This document shows positions 46,916 to 59,739 of a stretch of DNA of 64,000 nucleotides, piece after piece. The position numbers and the translations under genes are program-made. The DNA comes from Acestrorhynchus altus. Taxonomy: Eukaryota; Chordata; Actinopteri; Characiformes; Acestrorhynchidae. The notes under the pieces are model-generated. The model ran no database searches, had not been told where the DNA came from, and was given only the letters and a program-made list of their open reading frames with translations. The stretch spans positions 4,508,699 to 4,572,698 of the forward strand of contig CM067512.1 in NCBI GenBank assembly GCA_034509495.1. Direction: 5' to 3'. The first letter of the stretch is position 1. Each line of letters starts with the position of its first letter.

Positions 46916-49396
46916 CCCGCAGACTGACAGGAGATCAGTGTCTGGGTGCTGAACAGGTTTTCACTCCTGAAGCATAGGAGCTGATGTTGTGCCTAAAAAT
47001 AGATTTGAATATGTTCTACATATTTCACAGTTTTGAAGACAATAAACAAACACCTCTTTGTGCTATTAATGACATTATTAATGACAGTGATAACAAACGC
47101 CCGGTGGAAGCTTTTATCACTGGCACTGAGAGTTCAAACGACAAGAGCCTTATATCCCTTTATTTCCGGATTACAGAGCAAAGCAGTGCTGCAGGTACAA
47201 ATCCGTCGACGCTCTACTCTCGTCTAATGCAGCCAACAGTTCCTTGACTCTTATGATCCAGAGCACTTTTAATTGCTGAACGCCTGAGAAATAATGATCC
47301 CTTTCTGTCACTACTTTCCACTTGATATGAATATGGTTTCCCTGGACCTCTTAAAGCAATTATCACACATTTAGCCGGAGCTGTAGCACACAGGTAGGCA
47401 GTGAGTAATTGCAAGTGCAGTGACCATTGGCAGCCCCGTCTCCATGGTGGCAGACACGACGGGAGTGTTACTGAGTGGTTTGTGGGCCTCAGGCACAATG
47501 CTGCAGTACTAAAGAGGTGAGAACTCATTCATCTGATGACCACAGAGGAACGTGAAGGAGTGCCTGTCTCCCGTGGCAACCGGGTCGCACAAGTGCTATC
47601 AGGCCCAGCAATAATCTTTGAAACCTCAGCTTGAAACAATGGCACTTGTTATCTCAGGTCAAATACAGAATCCATGGGGTGGCTGAAAGTCCAATTGGAG
47701 GAACTGGGCTGATTTGGAGCAGAGAGCGGTTCAGTAATCACGTTAACTCAGCAGAAGGAAAAGCAGAAGGATCGCTTTGATGTCGGGGCGGGGGACAAAT
47801 CAGTAACTCAGATTATGGCAAGTGTCAGCTAAATGGTCTGGTGGTCATTATTGGTGAGAAAAAATCTCAAGTCTTAAATGATTTTGCATCAAAACATATC
47901 CATATATATATATATATATAATATGCATATAACATAAAATACCAGACTGTATTTTTCAGAATATTTGTACATATACAAAATATGTAGATGCATTTTAATT
48001 GATTACTTTTCTCTGTACCTGGCAGACATCCAAACGTTTGAGGACTCCTTGTATAAATAATAATGACCCAGTATTGTCACTGGTCACCTTTGTTTAATGT
48101 GCAGAGAGAAAGCCTGTAAGCATACAAAAACCTACATTTTGAAGATTCTACAAACAAAACCTTGATATTTCACAACACTAAATGTAATAATATCAAGAAA
48201 ATTCCAGAAATCAACCCACTGTAACCGAACCACTGTAAAATTATTATAAAAATGTACTAATATGGTTATTATTTAGTGATTTAAGCTAAATAATCTACAA
48301 AATACATTTTTAATTACAAAAATACCTTAACTGAAGTAAAAATATCTTCTTACAAGGTTAAAACTGCAGAATGAACAAAGCAGGTCTCTGTAACATTCAA
48401 TTAACTCTTTGTTATATTATAAAATATATATGTTAAATATGCTTTTGCCGTGGGTAGATGGCACTCTTCCCACATCTCACAAGTGCGCTGCTGGTCGACG
48501 CAGGCGTCTGCCGTCCATTGCATCAGATCCGGGGATCTCCTCCATGCGCGATGGCTGCCCAGCAACGATGCAAATGGCGGCAGTTCGAAAAGAGGCTATC
48601 GTCACATGACGCAGGGCATGTAATGTGGGAGGCTACTTAGCGGCACGTCTAAATCAGTAGGGGCGAAACATTGGGGGAAAAAAGATGCTTATTTGCATGT
48701 AGCATTTTTATCCTTTAAAGTTATGCATTTTATAAAATACATGAAATACAGGTATATAAACTGGCTATATTTGGCATTTTTTAAATTTGACATATATGTG
48801 GTTGTCATATATGTCCTTGTGTGATTGTATATGTTGATTGTGTAAGTGCACTTATATGGCCATTTTCTTTTCATTTGGGAAGATCTATAATAAATCTATG
48901 TTCTCAGTCAAACATGTCTTTTATATGAAGTAAATAGATTTTAATCTATCGGACTTTATATTTTGGTATTTACTGAAGAATAAACTGTAAACATAATAGT
49001 AAATATACAACCTGAAAGTCTGTTTTGTGCTTCAAATATTCACATTTGTGCTAAACTGCTGTAGTTAGTATTATACAGTAACCAGTCATCAAAGTACAAG
49101 TAGCAGATGCTGTGTTTTGCTATTTCAGCTTATTTAAAAGTGCAACGGCAGAACTGGGCTGCACATTTAAAATCTGAACATGTGGCCTCTCTTAGTCCCA
49201 TTGCAACCCAGGCCTTAATGCTCACTTCAGCCAAACCCACAGAGACCAAGGAAAGATAGGCCTCGAGAACACCATATGTTTTACGGAGATACTCTCAGAC
49301 CTTCATTCCTGAGAGTTCTTTGCCTTGATTTTCAATGAAGCCTGCAACTTGTGTTAAATTACAATGACATGCTCTGGCTTTTTGTGTTTCTTAAAG

Positions 49397-49546
49397 GAGG
49401 AGGTTTGCCCAAAAGTGGAGGAGGAGGATGAGCAGAAGTGTGCGTGGACATCAGCGGTGAACGTGAAGGATAAGTTCATCTACGCTACCCAGCCGCTGCT
49501 GAACAGAGTGCTGATTGTAGACATCCAATCTCAGAAGGCTGTTCAA
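49397..49546 (+). CDS. fstl5: fstl5 exon: propeller-like region
   Basis: The acceptor is tgtttcttaaag and the donor CAA|GTAAGC; phase 0 to phase 0, 150 nt. The frame reads EEVCPKVEEEDEQKCAWTSA, VNVKDKFIYATQPLLNRV, LIVDIQSQKAVQ. The VNVKDKFIY and VLIVDIQSQK segments are strand-rich propeller signatures shared with FSTL5. The acidic EEEDEQ stretch is where family members differ most. The start was chosen to follow GLQ of the previous exon with EEVCPK; the in-frame AG at 49398-49399 would allow a one-codon-shorter form but makes a poor GAG acceptor. The symmetric phase allows in-frame skipping. Confidence 0.95.
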
Positions 49547-51419
49547 GTAAGCCAGCATATCAGTGATAATGGCATCTGTGAAGAGTATTCTGGGAGCGCA
49601 CTTCTGACTTTTTCTCTGATTTGTCTAATGAAGCTGTGGTGCGAAGTGGTCCGCCGATACTAGAAACAGCATTTCTTTGCATAATTCATGTACTGAGAGA
49701 CTTTAAGTATACACTTGTTGCTACACATCATTTTGCATGTTTCTCAGACATATTGGAACATCTAATGAGCTCATCTCTGCCAAAACTCCATTCCCCGTGC
49801 CATGCAGGCAATTTTTACTGATTCTTATGAAGGCAAGGGTTTTATTTCCAGGATAATCATTCCGTGTTCTATTCTCAGGACCAGTGTGAATCCTGAATCC
49901 ATACCGGAACCCATCCTTTCTGCTGAGTCCATGTTCAAACTGTGGAACACCAATCTAAAATGTTTTTTTATTTTATGAGATTAAACAGAGTCCAACTGGC
50001 TTCTCCAAGCCTGCATTGTGGTCTTTGTGGGACTGTGATGCTTTCTTCTTTCCCTCCCCTCGTTCCTTCAAAGCAACACAAACAAACCCTTGTTCCGTAG
50101 TCTGGGAGCTCTCGCCTTTGTGTGGTTGTTTGGCACTCAGATATGGATGCACTGGGTTGACTGTTCCATTTGCATCCAGTTCCATTGATGCCTATGGCTT
50201 TGCCACTGAGGGTGGCGTCCAAGCTGGAGATTGGAGAGAGACTACTGATAGTAGCTAGTGCCCAGTTAAATTTAGCCTGATGTTGGGATGGTATACCAGT
50301 ATGTTAACTCATTATGTTGGAATGTCCCATGATTTTTGGGTACATGCACAACATATGAGACTGGAACTGGTCACCAAATAGTAAGAGTGGGCACCTGTCA
50401 ATGACACCAGCAGGTCCAACCCATGCATCAGTTAGATCATAGCAGAACGCAGCTTGGCATTTAATGTAAAGCATCAAGCTGAAGAGGCTGTCAATACGCA
50501 AGCAAAGCCCTGAGGTGAAAAGTTTCCCAGAGTTTGACAACTTTTCAAATCTTGATAAGGGGCACAAGTGTGAGCACAAATTCAATAGTTCTTGTGCCAG
50601 ACAGCATGTTGACAGTACACACTGGGGGTGGGTTTCAGAAGGGGCAACAGTTGAAGTTACTGTGGCCAAGGGTGTAATTTATAGCCCATAACAGCAGCAG
50701 GTCAGTATGTCAATCAATTCAGCAACTGCTGAGATGATTTGGCTCCATTGGCTTTAGGGTGCTGCCAAGAGTCTTTCTGCTAGAAACTCATTGGCAGTAC
50801 CTGGGTGGCTGGGAGAAAGCTGTCAGGAAGCTGGCAGATGTGTCAGGCAGATAAATCTGGCTGTCTCTCTCGGCCAACGCCCTGATTGGTGCCAGTGGGT
50901 GTCTCTCTCCCTCCCTCGCTCTCTCTCTCTACCTCTCCCTCATCCAAACTTCCAGAGACGGTCCCTCATTGGAATTGCATGCTCGTTATTTCATCACCTG
51001 GAGATTTAGCTTCATTATCTCCAATTATCAGGTGCTAATTAGCCACCTGATCCAGCAGAGATTGAAAGACAGGGGCTGTCGCTCAGTATGCGTTCTTGTT
51101 CGATCTTGTTTTCTGTGCAAAGAAAGACTTAAATCATTATTTTTTACTTAAATTGAATAAAGGGGTCTTTGTATGGAGACACATATAGGTTATATATGAT
51201 TGTAGCAGAAGAAATGGGAAAGAGTAAAGACCTGAGCCTCTCCGACAGGGGCCAGATGACTGGGTTGGAACATTAGGCAGGTCTTTTGGATCCTCCTGAT
51301 GTGCAGTGGTCAGTACCTGCCAAAAGATCTCCAATGAAGGACAGCCAGTGAACCAACAACTGGATCATGGCAATATTTATTGAGCTACAATATTTATTGA
51401 GCTACAATATTTATTGAGC

Positions 51420-51790
51420 CACAAATTCAGAAACAGTTTCTCTCAGAACGGTGTCGTGTATAATGCAACGTCAGATATCTTGAAACTTGTACAAGGTTTC
51501 TAAGGTTTCTAATGGTATCCTGTGGTAATCCATCCACAATTGCATCCCACACCATGACACCAGGCCTTCTGGATGTGTGATGAATGACAACAAACCATTG
51601 ATCTTGGTGCTGACCACAGTGCCTCCTCATATAGATTCAATGGTCATCTCCCACATAGACAAAATGGGTCTCATCACTGAAGATGACCTGCTGTCTTTCT
51701 GAATGGACAGTCTGACATGACACCATTCCAGCATTGCAATATGTCGATTCCCTCAGGGTGCAGCTATTTTTGGGATGATGGGTATATATT
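51420..51790 (-). pseudogene. Tc1/mariner transposase relic (antisense to fstl5)
   Basis: On the minus strand, VIFSDETHFVYVGDD (near 51700-51650) is the block with the second catalytic aspartate. A stop follows, and then an open piece contains the segment RRPGVMVWDAIVDGLPQDTI, matching the usual G-V-M-V-W-G-A-I segment. The N-terminal DNA-binding region and the final acidic residue are not visible. It is truncated and interrupted. The GVMVWDAI form separates it from the MVWACFAASG relic at 36020. Confidence 0.75.
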
Positions 51791-53059
51791 AAAGTATAGT
51801 GTTATGACTGATTAGTGTGTATTCAGTCTAAATTGTTACAGTTGTGGAAGATATATCAGTGATAAACCTTTATTATAATAATATTATAAACCTATAATAT
51901 CAGTGAAAAACAGCACAAACAATCAAATCTGAATGTCTGCTGTGGCTTATGAGTTGGAATGAGCTGGGCTTAGAAAGGCTATTGCTCAATAGCAGCTAAA
52001 CAACACATCTCAAAGTTGTATGCGTTCATTGTCCTTCATTGTGCTTCTGCAAGTTTGATCTTGTCAAGGATGTTCCTCTCAAGAACACAAGTCCATTCTT
52101 CTTGTTCTCGGTATTGAGCGAAATCCACAGAGGTCCTCCAAGAGCTTGCCCAAAAGAATTGCGAAGCTCACAACAAACCTAAGTCGTGTTGCAATCTTTC
52201 TTTTTTATTTCCTGACCAAATATGTACTTTCTATAGTTTCCTATAGTTCCCGGCTCCAGACTGGGGACTGGTTCCTCAGGGAAAGTCCACGAGACTGCAC
52301 TAAAGAATCCATAAGAGCAACGTTGTCTGACCTGCATCACATGATTCAAATGCAAATCGCAGGCCTAAATGCCATGAATGTGATTCAAAAGAAAGAAATG
52401 TGATGATGGCTGACCAGCTCTGGCTGTTTGAAGCTGTGGTTGTCCTCCATACTGGATCAGCCACGACAATGAAGCCTCAGTATTGATTGTTCAGCTCTGG
52501 ATGGCATACACCACTCTTTTGTGGGCATGCAGCAGTTTTACGGGTTACGTATGTTGTGCCGACCAGAAGAAGAACACTGTTCTCAAGCAATGAGGTACAA
52601 AAGACACACATTTGAAGAAGTTTCTGAGGACTCCTCTGAATGCCCCTCGCATGGTTCTTCATATGATATAAAATACCACTTTCATGGATAAGCAGCAGGA
52701 TGTTGAAAGCAAACACTGGCCAGTGTTGAGAATCAGTGCTGAGTTTGTTTGTGCAGAAGTGTCTGTAACGGAGCCAGTTTGATCCTCTGAAGGACGAAAG
52801 AGATGCTGTTGAACTAAAGCACAATGTGCACATCTGTTCTCGCTGATAACTGCATGCATGGAGACTCCAGTGTGAGTCAACAAACCATCAGTGTCCTCAA
52901 TCCCACCACTTCCTCCATTCCCCTCTATGTCTCTAAGGTTAGATTTCCCCAAACTGAAGCAGTATTACATACATATCTAATATCCATCTGATAGTAGTAG
53001 ACGCAGGACCTCACTCGCATGTGCGACCGCCTTTGAAGCGTGCCGCGCTCTCGGGGGGG

Positions 53060-53370
53060 TTCGAACACTGTGCTATCCATTTTAGGGGTTTAGGGAACCA
53101 GCCTTGTGACTGGAATGTCACTGGTTTGAATCCCTGAACTGGCAGGAGCAAGGCACTGAACTCCCCAGCTGCTCCCCAGCTGCTCTCCAGGTGCTGAGGA
53201 GAGGGCTGCCCACCACTCCGGACATGTGTGCTCACTGTCCTCTGGAGTGTGAATTCACTAGTAATTCACTAGCGTGTATGTGTGTATCACTGTGTGTGAA
53301 ATGTGGAGGTTTAATTCCTGTGTGCGCATAACACAGCGGAGCAAATGAGTATAATTGCTTACTTAATGAA
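53060..53370 (+). mobile_element. tRNA-derived SINE remnant (type D2), copy 1
   Basis: The sequence tttagggaaccagccttgtg then ggaatgtcactggtttgaat and ccctgaac resembles a tRNA-like head with the B box ggtttgaatcc at 53123-53133. The body, caaggcactgaactcccc, gctgcccaccactccggaca and tgtgtgctcactgtcc, recurs reversed at 59740-59900. The body is of the kind widespread in otophysan genomes (recalled). It is non-coding and decayed. Confidence 0.65.
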
Positions 53371-54150
53371 TTATCTCACCATTTTCAGCCACCAGGTTAT
53401 AACAATGAGTGAGAAAACAAAAGTGATTTGCACTGAAAATGTTTCCTCAGTGGGTGGAAATGGTTACAGACTGAGAGCAATCGTAGAGTCGTTGAACAAT
53501 TGATGACCCTGTATCTCAACCCACTGAACTCATACAAAAATATCCCATCTGTTGTTTTGGAAGTGTGCTTTCGGTTAGAGCTGAGGGAGCTCCCAAACCT
53601 TCAAAGTGTGAAAAGGGTTGAAACACCCAAGGCTGAGGATTTGTACTCATTAATGATCTGGGCTGAAGTGCCATTAGCTCTAATGGGCCGTATCAATAGA
53701 CACGTCAAATCCGATTATTTAAAATCAGATTTGAGTCACTTTTATATGTGGTTCTAGATCCGATATGCATCCAGTTTGCTTAAATGCAACATGAATGAAT
53801 GGTCATCGGATTTCGTGCATCTTCACCTGTATGCAGGGCTGTCGCCATCAGCCTTCAGAGGTTCACGCATAAACGTATCAATGTGCTCATGTATGGTGAT
53901 TCAGAGACAGACTCATATACATTACAGACGCTTCAGAGGTCACTTCATCTCATATATTTATGGAGGCACACAAGTCAAGTTGGCCAGATCTGATCTGATC
54001 AAAATTGATTAATGAGGCTCATAATATGAAAACAGTCACAAGAACCGAGTGTCAGTTATTCATCTGCTATTGATCACATTGCACAACCTGTTTTTGACTT
54101 CAATTACTTAATTTTCTTTGATTTTCTCTGATTATCTCTGGTGTTCGCAG

Positions 54151-54258
54151 ACAGTAAACACTGATCGGGTTCCCGTGAAGCTCCATTATGATAAATCTCA
54201 TGACCAGGTGTGGATTCTGAGCTGGGGGGATCTGGAAAAGAACTTCCCAACTCTCCAG
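54151..54258 (+). CDS. fstl5: fstl5 exon: propeller-like region
   Basis: The acceptor is gtgttcgcag and the donor CAG|GTAAGG; 108 nt, phase 0 to phase 0. The frame reads TVNTDRVPVKLHYDKSHDQV, WILSWGDLEKNFPTLQ. The KLHYDKSHDQVW...SWG signature is shared by FSTL4 and FSTL5; the VPVKLHYD form favours FSTL5. It contributes one blade-like repeat of the C-terminal region. The following exon begins with V-I-N, matching LQVI in relatives. Skipping would be in frame. Confidence 0.96.
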
Positions 54259-55789
54259 GTAAGGAAAACAACATACTGGAACAGCTGCACCATGTAGAAC
54301 CACGTTTTGAACTGAACTTTGTCTTCTGAGTCTGTTGAACATCTCCCTGTAGCAGAAAACGTCAGCTTTCTTCAGTTTTTCTTAAAAGTTTTTTGCTGGT
54401 GTAGGAAACTGAACTCAGCCAACTCTGAGTTCATTTATGATTTTATGAATGATTTTCATTTTTAAGACTTATAATCGTTACTTTGTTAAAGGTCATTTTC
54501 TTGTCATCACAATCCACATGTGCAGTGTTGTGTAAAATTATGTTCCAACACTTTTATACAGGCAGACATTTTATAAATTATAAACTGTGCATCAATTTTG
54601 AAAGTCTAATTCCCTTCCATTGCTACAGACCAGCTGTATGTTTTTGACCAATGTCTTGCTCTATTAAACACCCCAGATGCCATGTTTTATTACAATTTAC
54701 TTTTTTCAGTTTTTAGTTATTTTTTGCCCAAAATCCTGGCTGTTTACTGCTTACATTTGTACCTTTTGAGGTTACTGGACTTTTTTTTCCACTGAAACTG
54801 CTGAATAAAAACATGGAATAACACCTGACTCTAATTTCCCCTTCAAATCATCTGCTAAATCTAAAAGATCACAGATATTTAATGTTGGATCATCTTCCTG
54901 AATAAATAAATCGTAGCACTTGTGTGAAAATTTAGCTTCAATTTTTTTTTTTGCAAAAATATAGAAAAAGGGTTCACAAACTTTCAAGCACCACTGTGAA
55001 CATTGTTGCAATGGAGCATTAACAATTTAACAGTGCAGTTGGACAGGATAGGATTCTCTGCTTACAGCACGATACATCTGAAAGTGGCTTTTAATTCAGC
55101 TCGCTCTCGGTGAGGCTCTTTAACTCGGTAGCTGGGAAGTCGAGAGCGAGGGTGGCAGAGTTGTTAGTGTCATCTGCCTTGAGGATGTACCTGCAAAAAT
55201 GCACAGGCAGCTAATGAAATTACATGAATTTAAATGCGGCATACGTTTCCGAATCTTTTGTCACTGAGCAAACCCCTGGCAGTAGGTGTAGGCTAGGTTA
55301 AGAAGATTGGATGTAGTTGATTTCTTCTTACGCCTCCTCCGCTCTTAATGTTACAACTTTAAAAGCGTTCTATTCCCCAGGTCTGCTCCCAGCTCTCGAA
55401 TCTGTCACTCAGCATCTTTAGAGTGTATCACACCTTCTTCAAAAGACTGCTCTCAACACAAGTGGAAAACCATTCCCAGTATTCCCATCTCCTCTTCTCC
55501 CTCTTTCACTCAGTCCCTTAATGATTTTTCCTGACATTTCCAGGCCATCCACAACTGATGTAACATGATTCAATCAGCATAGCAGGGACTCCCTGTGGAG
55601 GCACCTTTCAAATTACTGCCCCAGATAAACCTCTAAGCAACAGCGTCCCCAATGCAGGCCCATCAGTGTGAGGGAAGAGATCATAGCTCTCATAAACAGC
55701 CCCAGCGTGCCAGTGTGAATCACCAGTCCAATGAAAACATCACATTCTGTTCTGACGCCTGAATATGTGGGTCTCCTGCTGTGCCTCAG
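54259..55789 (+). other. fstl5: fstl5 intron (1.5 kb)
   Basis: Phase-0 intron, GTAAGG to gtgcctcag. It contains a dispersed repeat at about 54820-55005. 55020-55780 is non-repetitive with no recognisable feature. Confidence 0.9.
54820..55005 (-). repeat. Dispersed teleost repeat ending gtgcttgaaagtttgtgaac
   Basis: On the minus strand the element begins with cagtggtgcttgaaagtttg then tgaacccttt. It continues through an A/T-rich body with attcaggaagatgatccaac and agatatt words. I recognise these as the start of a common fish MITE-like repeat. Its other end is not clear. Confidence 0.55.
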
Positions 55790-55914
55790 GTGATTAACCA
55801 AGCCAGTGGCAGCGCATCCCACCACACCATCCACACCCAGCCAGTGGGCCACCGTTTCGACAGGGTGGATGACTTCTTCATCCCTCCCTCCAGCCTCATC
55901 ATCAATCACATCAG
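55790..55914 (+). CDS. fstl5: fstl5 exon: propeller-like region
   Basis: The acceptor is ctgtgcctcag and the donor CAG|GTAAGT (a perfect consensus); 125 nt, phase 0 to phase 2. The frame reads VINQASGSASHHTIHTQPVG, HRFDRVDDFFIPPSSLIINH, I and AG of an arginine codon. HHTIHTQPVG and FDRVDDFFIP match FSTL5 well; FSTL4 lacks the HTIHTQPVG form as I recall. It joins 63616, giving IRFGIVLHKNE. Confidence 0.96.
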
Positions 55915-58079
55915 GTAAGTAATCACAGGTCGTTTATTTAGTTAACTCAACTTAGTTTGGTCAAAGTTCTCAGACCAAAGTGCTGCATTTCAGTGTTTTT
56001 AATGGGATTTGAACTGATGTCCACCTGTCTCTTGACAAGCAGGCAGTTAGAGAGTTGCTCCACTCTATAGCTGTGAATCCGTGTTTATTTCTGTGTCCAA
56101 CGAAGACCAGAAAGATAAATTTGAGTTTTTGAATGCAGTGTAATTTCACAGCTCTAGAGTGGCCCTACTGTCTAACTGCTGCTCAGCCAGTGTAGCACCG
56201 CTTGGGGGGAGGAGCCACAGCCTAAACATCTCATACAATATTTAATCAGTTTCAGTTTTAGATCATTTATTTCGAATCTTCTACTCTCAACCCAATATGT
56301 GTTGTTGACCAAACTGCTAACATAAAACAATTAATTCAAAAGCCCTCTGTAATCAGTAGTGTGACTTTCGGAGGAGTGGCCACTGCTCGTTGTAAGGTAA
56401 TCACAAGCACGCCATTGTATGGATAGATGCTTCAAAAATAGTGCAGTGATGTCACCATGTCTTCTGAAGATGGGTGGTTCCTGAGCAATGTGTCTAAAAA
56501 AAAGGTAAAATTCTTTTCAAAGACACTATTTTTTATCTATCATTTATGAACGTCTGCTACCTGCAACATCTAACAACACAGCTTTGACTGTGAGCGTAGG
56601 AAGCAGCGAAGCACGAGTACGGAACAGTAATCTGGTAACCTGTGGAAGCATCTAATTTGCTAATATGCAACTGATCTCATCCCAAACAGAGCTCCTTACG
56701 TAAGCAGACTTGACTCAATGTACATTAAAGAGCAGCTCCGCAAGATTTTACTTCATCAGCCATTAATCCTTTAATTAGTCCAACCCACTGTGTGTTTAGA
56801 GTAAAGGCAGGGAGAGTGACACACCATTTATATGATGTTTACTGTGGCTGATTCTCTATAAATAAACTGAGCACACCGTTTCAGAAAGTGACACGAGACC
56901 AAAGTAAAGTAGTGGGGTTACGTTTCCAATAACTAAGAAGTAAAGTTTGAGAGTAATTAAGGGCAAGTTTGGTCCAAACCAATATATCAGATGCGTGGAT
57001 CACAGTCTGGACCAAAGTTCCAGAAATTTGGTCTGACCTAAAGAGGTGGTCTCTGGATCTACTGGACCATATTCCAGTTTGGTAACAGTGTAAAAACACG
57101 TTATTGGGTGGCTTGAACTTTTGGATCAATTGCTGGAAGCCGAGGCAAGAACTGCCATTGTCACACGTCCAACTCCCGCTCATCGTCCAACAGCTCACCT
57201 CCCAGTGTGACCTGCACCCTGCTGACATCAGGTGAATATCCCTTTTCAATGTCATGTAAAGGAAGATGCAGCTCCTTATTGGGCTGTTAAAGGCCTCATT
57301 CTACGCCTTGCAGAGACGACGTTCATCCGACACAATGTGTAACAGCGTAACTGCAGAGAAAACGAGCAGCCACAGATGTTGCACGGATGCTTCGCTCAGC
57401 ATGTCATGCACATGACAGCTGGGTGAACTCTGCAGATGAAGATGCCACATGACAAATTGATCTGTGATTGGTCAGTAAAAAGCTCTCGGAGTCAGTGTGG
57501 AAGTACGTGAAAACACTATTGGACCCCAGTGGTAAGAAAAACTCATCTTTGCCGTTGAAAGTGGACAAACTTCAATGACACATTTTGTAAAAGCAATTTT
57601 GTAAAACTCTGTCCTGTCTGTCTGGCTCCATGAAGCACTATAGCGAGAACGGTGATATTCATTTTCATCCTAACATCATAAAATATCACAGTGACACTTC
57701 CAGTTATGAAGTGCATGCGACAGGAAAATGAAACCGCCGAGAGCAGGCAAGCCTGTGAGCTCGCGAAGCCACTTTTGGCTCCGTGCAACTCTCATGAACT
57801 TTGTATCGGAGCCTATGAGACGTATACAGTGTAACAAAAACAGCAGTCTTGGTTCAGACCTTGGTCTGGACTTTCAGGTGTGACTCTTAGTCCTTTGGAA
57901 TGCATTTATGATGGATGTGTTGGTTCAGAAACCTCCCTCACATTGGTAGCAGTTGATCACACACTACAGATGCAGCAGGCAGATACTAGTTTGACAAAGA
58001 CTGGAGTAATTTGGAGTAAATACTTGAGTGTTTTCTTTCAATTCAATCATTTAAAGCCATCCGACTCAGGTCTCTACTA

Positions 58080-58364
58080 CTCTGCTGCCCTCTGATACTG
58101 TCCTCACTGGGATCCTTGCATTGGTTCACTCATCCCACATTAGAAACTCCACTGCCAACTTGAGACTGTTTATCCTGCATGGATATTAACACTTGTATCC
58201 TACGCCCACTCACGTCCTCTCAAACACGGCCTGCTCAGACTGTTAGCTGTAGTTCTTTATTATTGTTCTCCTTCTTGTGCTTTATGTCTGTGTTATCCGG
58301 CGTCGGCCACAGGACAGGTTCACCTTTTGAGTTTTGGTTCCTCTCAAGGTTTCTTCCTCCTAGC

Positions 58365-58365
<1 letters not shown>
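58080..58365 (+). repeat. Teleost interspersed repeat 3' region
   Basis: The block includes actcgcccactcac-like sequence, gacaggttcaccttttgagt and tggttcctctcaaggtttct then tcctcc. The last segment is a phrase common to many copies of an abundant fish retroelement tail (recalled, not searched). It is truncated, and GATT units follow. Confidence 0.45.
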
Positions 58366-58424
<59 letters not shown>

Positions 58425-58475
58425 CGATTGATTGATTGATTGATTGATTAATTGATTGATTGATTAATTAAAGAC
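58366..58475. repeat. (ATTG)n microsatellite
   Basis: About 27 ATTG units with a few ATCG or ATTA variants. Confidence 0.95.
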
Positions 58476-59739
58476 TTTACTTAGAGTTGTCTGTCTCAAA
58501 ATGGCCGTCAGGGACCCCCGGAAGCTCCAGATTTTTGCTCCAACCCAATTTGTAGCACTCATTTTTTGGAGACCCAATCGTGTTTCATACGACATTTCTC
58601 CAAAGAAGCATTTTGGTATCACTTTTGCTTGTAGTCGATGGTATGAAGAACTGTTGTAGGACTATTCTTCTGGATCTTTCAGCTTTGTGTTGTTAGGGGT
58701 CAGGTCATTTATCTCTATTAGAGAGTTTAAAGTGTCCTGCTTTACAACAGCACCAGTTTTGGCAAATTGCAATCGATCGGCTTCTAAGAGTTTACTTCAC
58801 CATTGCATTGCTTTGCTTATGGAATAATAAGCTTTAGGATGTGATATATCTGGGATTTTAAGGGGTTAAATCCAGGAAAACGCCTGTGTAGCAGAGATCC
58901 ATAGCATTCCACAGAAATACTCCTCAGCTTTCAGTTGTCACCATGCTCCAGTAAGTCCAGACAAACTAGCTCAAGCTGTGTAAATCACCCTGGAGGATTG
59001 ACATTAGGCCCTAATATCCCACATAATGCATTCACAGTCACTTGCATTCGGGAGTAGCTTTAGCAGTAAGAGGAGACCAGAGCCATAAGATTAAACCTTG
59101 AATAAACAGTGTGAGAGGAGCCGCCCTGAAAGTGAAATCTCATTTGATTTGATTAAATCCGGACTGAAGATTACTGAGCATGTACCTCTGATCCTCGTCC
59201 TCTCCACTGGTGACAGATGGCTGTTTGGCTGTGATCTGATGACATACTAATGTGAAATAATGAGCCAACACTCGGTGAAACAGATTCAAATAATTCCAAA
59301 AGTTTCTCCAGGCTAATAGAACTGTGTATGTCACCAAAGAACATTTGTATTGTCAAGCATATTCAAGCATTGTCAAGAGTCATGAACCCTGTGAGAGATT
59401 ATCACAAACGGCAATGTTCGGGGCCCAAACACTGAACACTGTTATGCAGCCAGTAGTTGTTAAACATGGTGGTCATGAATATTCCACAGCATCTATTTCC
59501 AGCTTTAGTGTGAAAGTGATGAATTCATTCTCACTTCTATCTTAAAGTCACAAAAAAAGTACGCAACAATGATTGGTTTCAGAACCTGTTTCATGTCCGA
59601 GTTGCCAGGTTTGATCTTACCTGCTAGATCTGCTTGGGTTAAAATATGACAAAGATGAAAGACAACCAGTTTGTGTTGGACACAGAAGGAATTTTGCCTC
59701 TGCATTTCACCAGTTTTTGCAGGGAGCACGAATATACAC

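Larger units (their letters stand above)
43511..49396 (+). other. fstl5: fstl5 intron (5.9 kb)
   Basis: Phase-0 intron, GTGAGC to tttcttaaag. It holds a family A copy (44351), a family C copy (45760), a minisatellite (46440-46915) and a TA run (47897-47920). The stretches 43860-44290 and 47100-47780 are non-repetitive and balanced in composition but carry no recognisable gene. 47880-49160 is A/T-rich with nothing notable. Confidence 0.9.
49547..54150 (+). other. fstl5: fstl5 intron (4.6 kb)
   Basis: Phase-0 intron, GTAAGC to gtgttcgcag. Contents are a small tandem repeat of caatatttattgagcta at 51370-51420, a Tc1/mariner relic (51420-51790) and a SINE remnant (53060-53370). The stretches 49850-50700 and 52030-52960 read like old dispersed repeats but have no motif I can name. 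53390-54100 is unremarkable. Confidence 0.9.
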
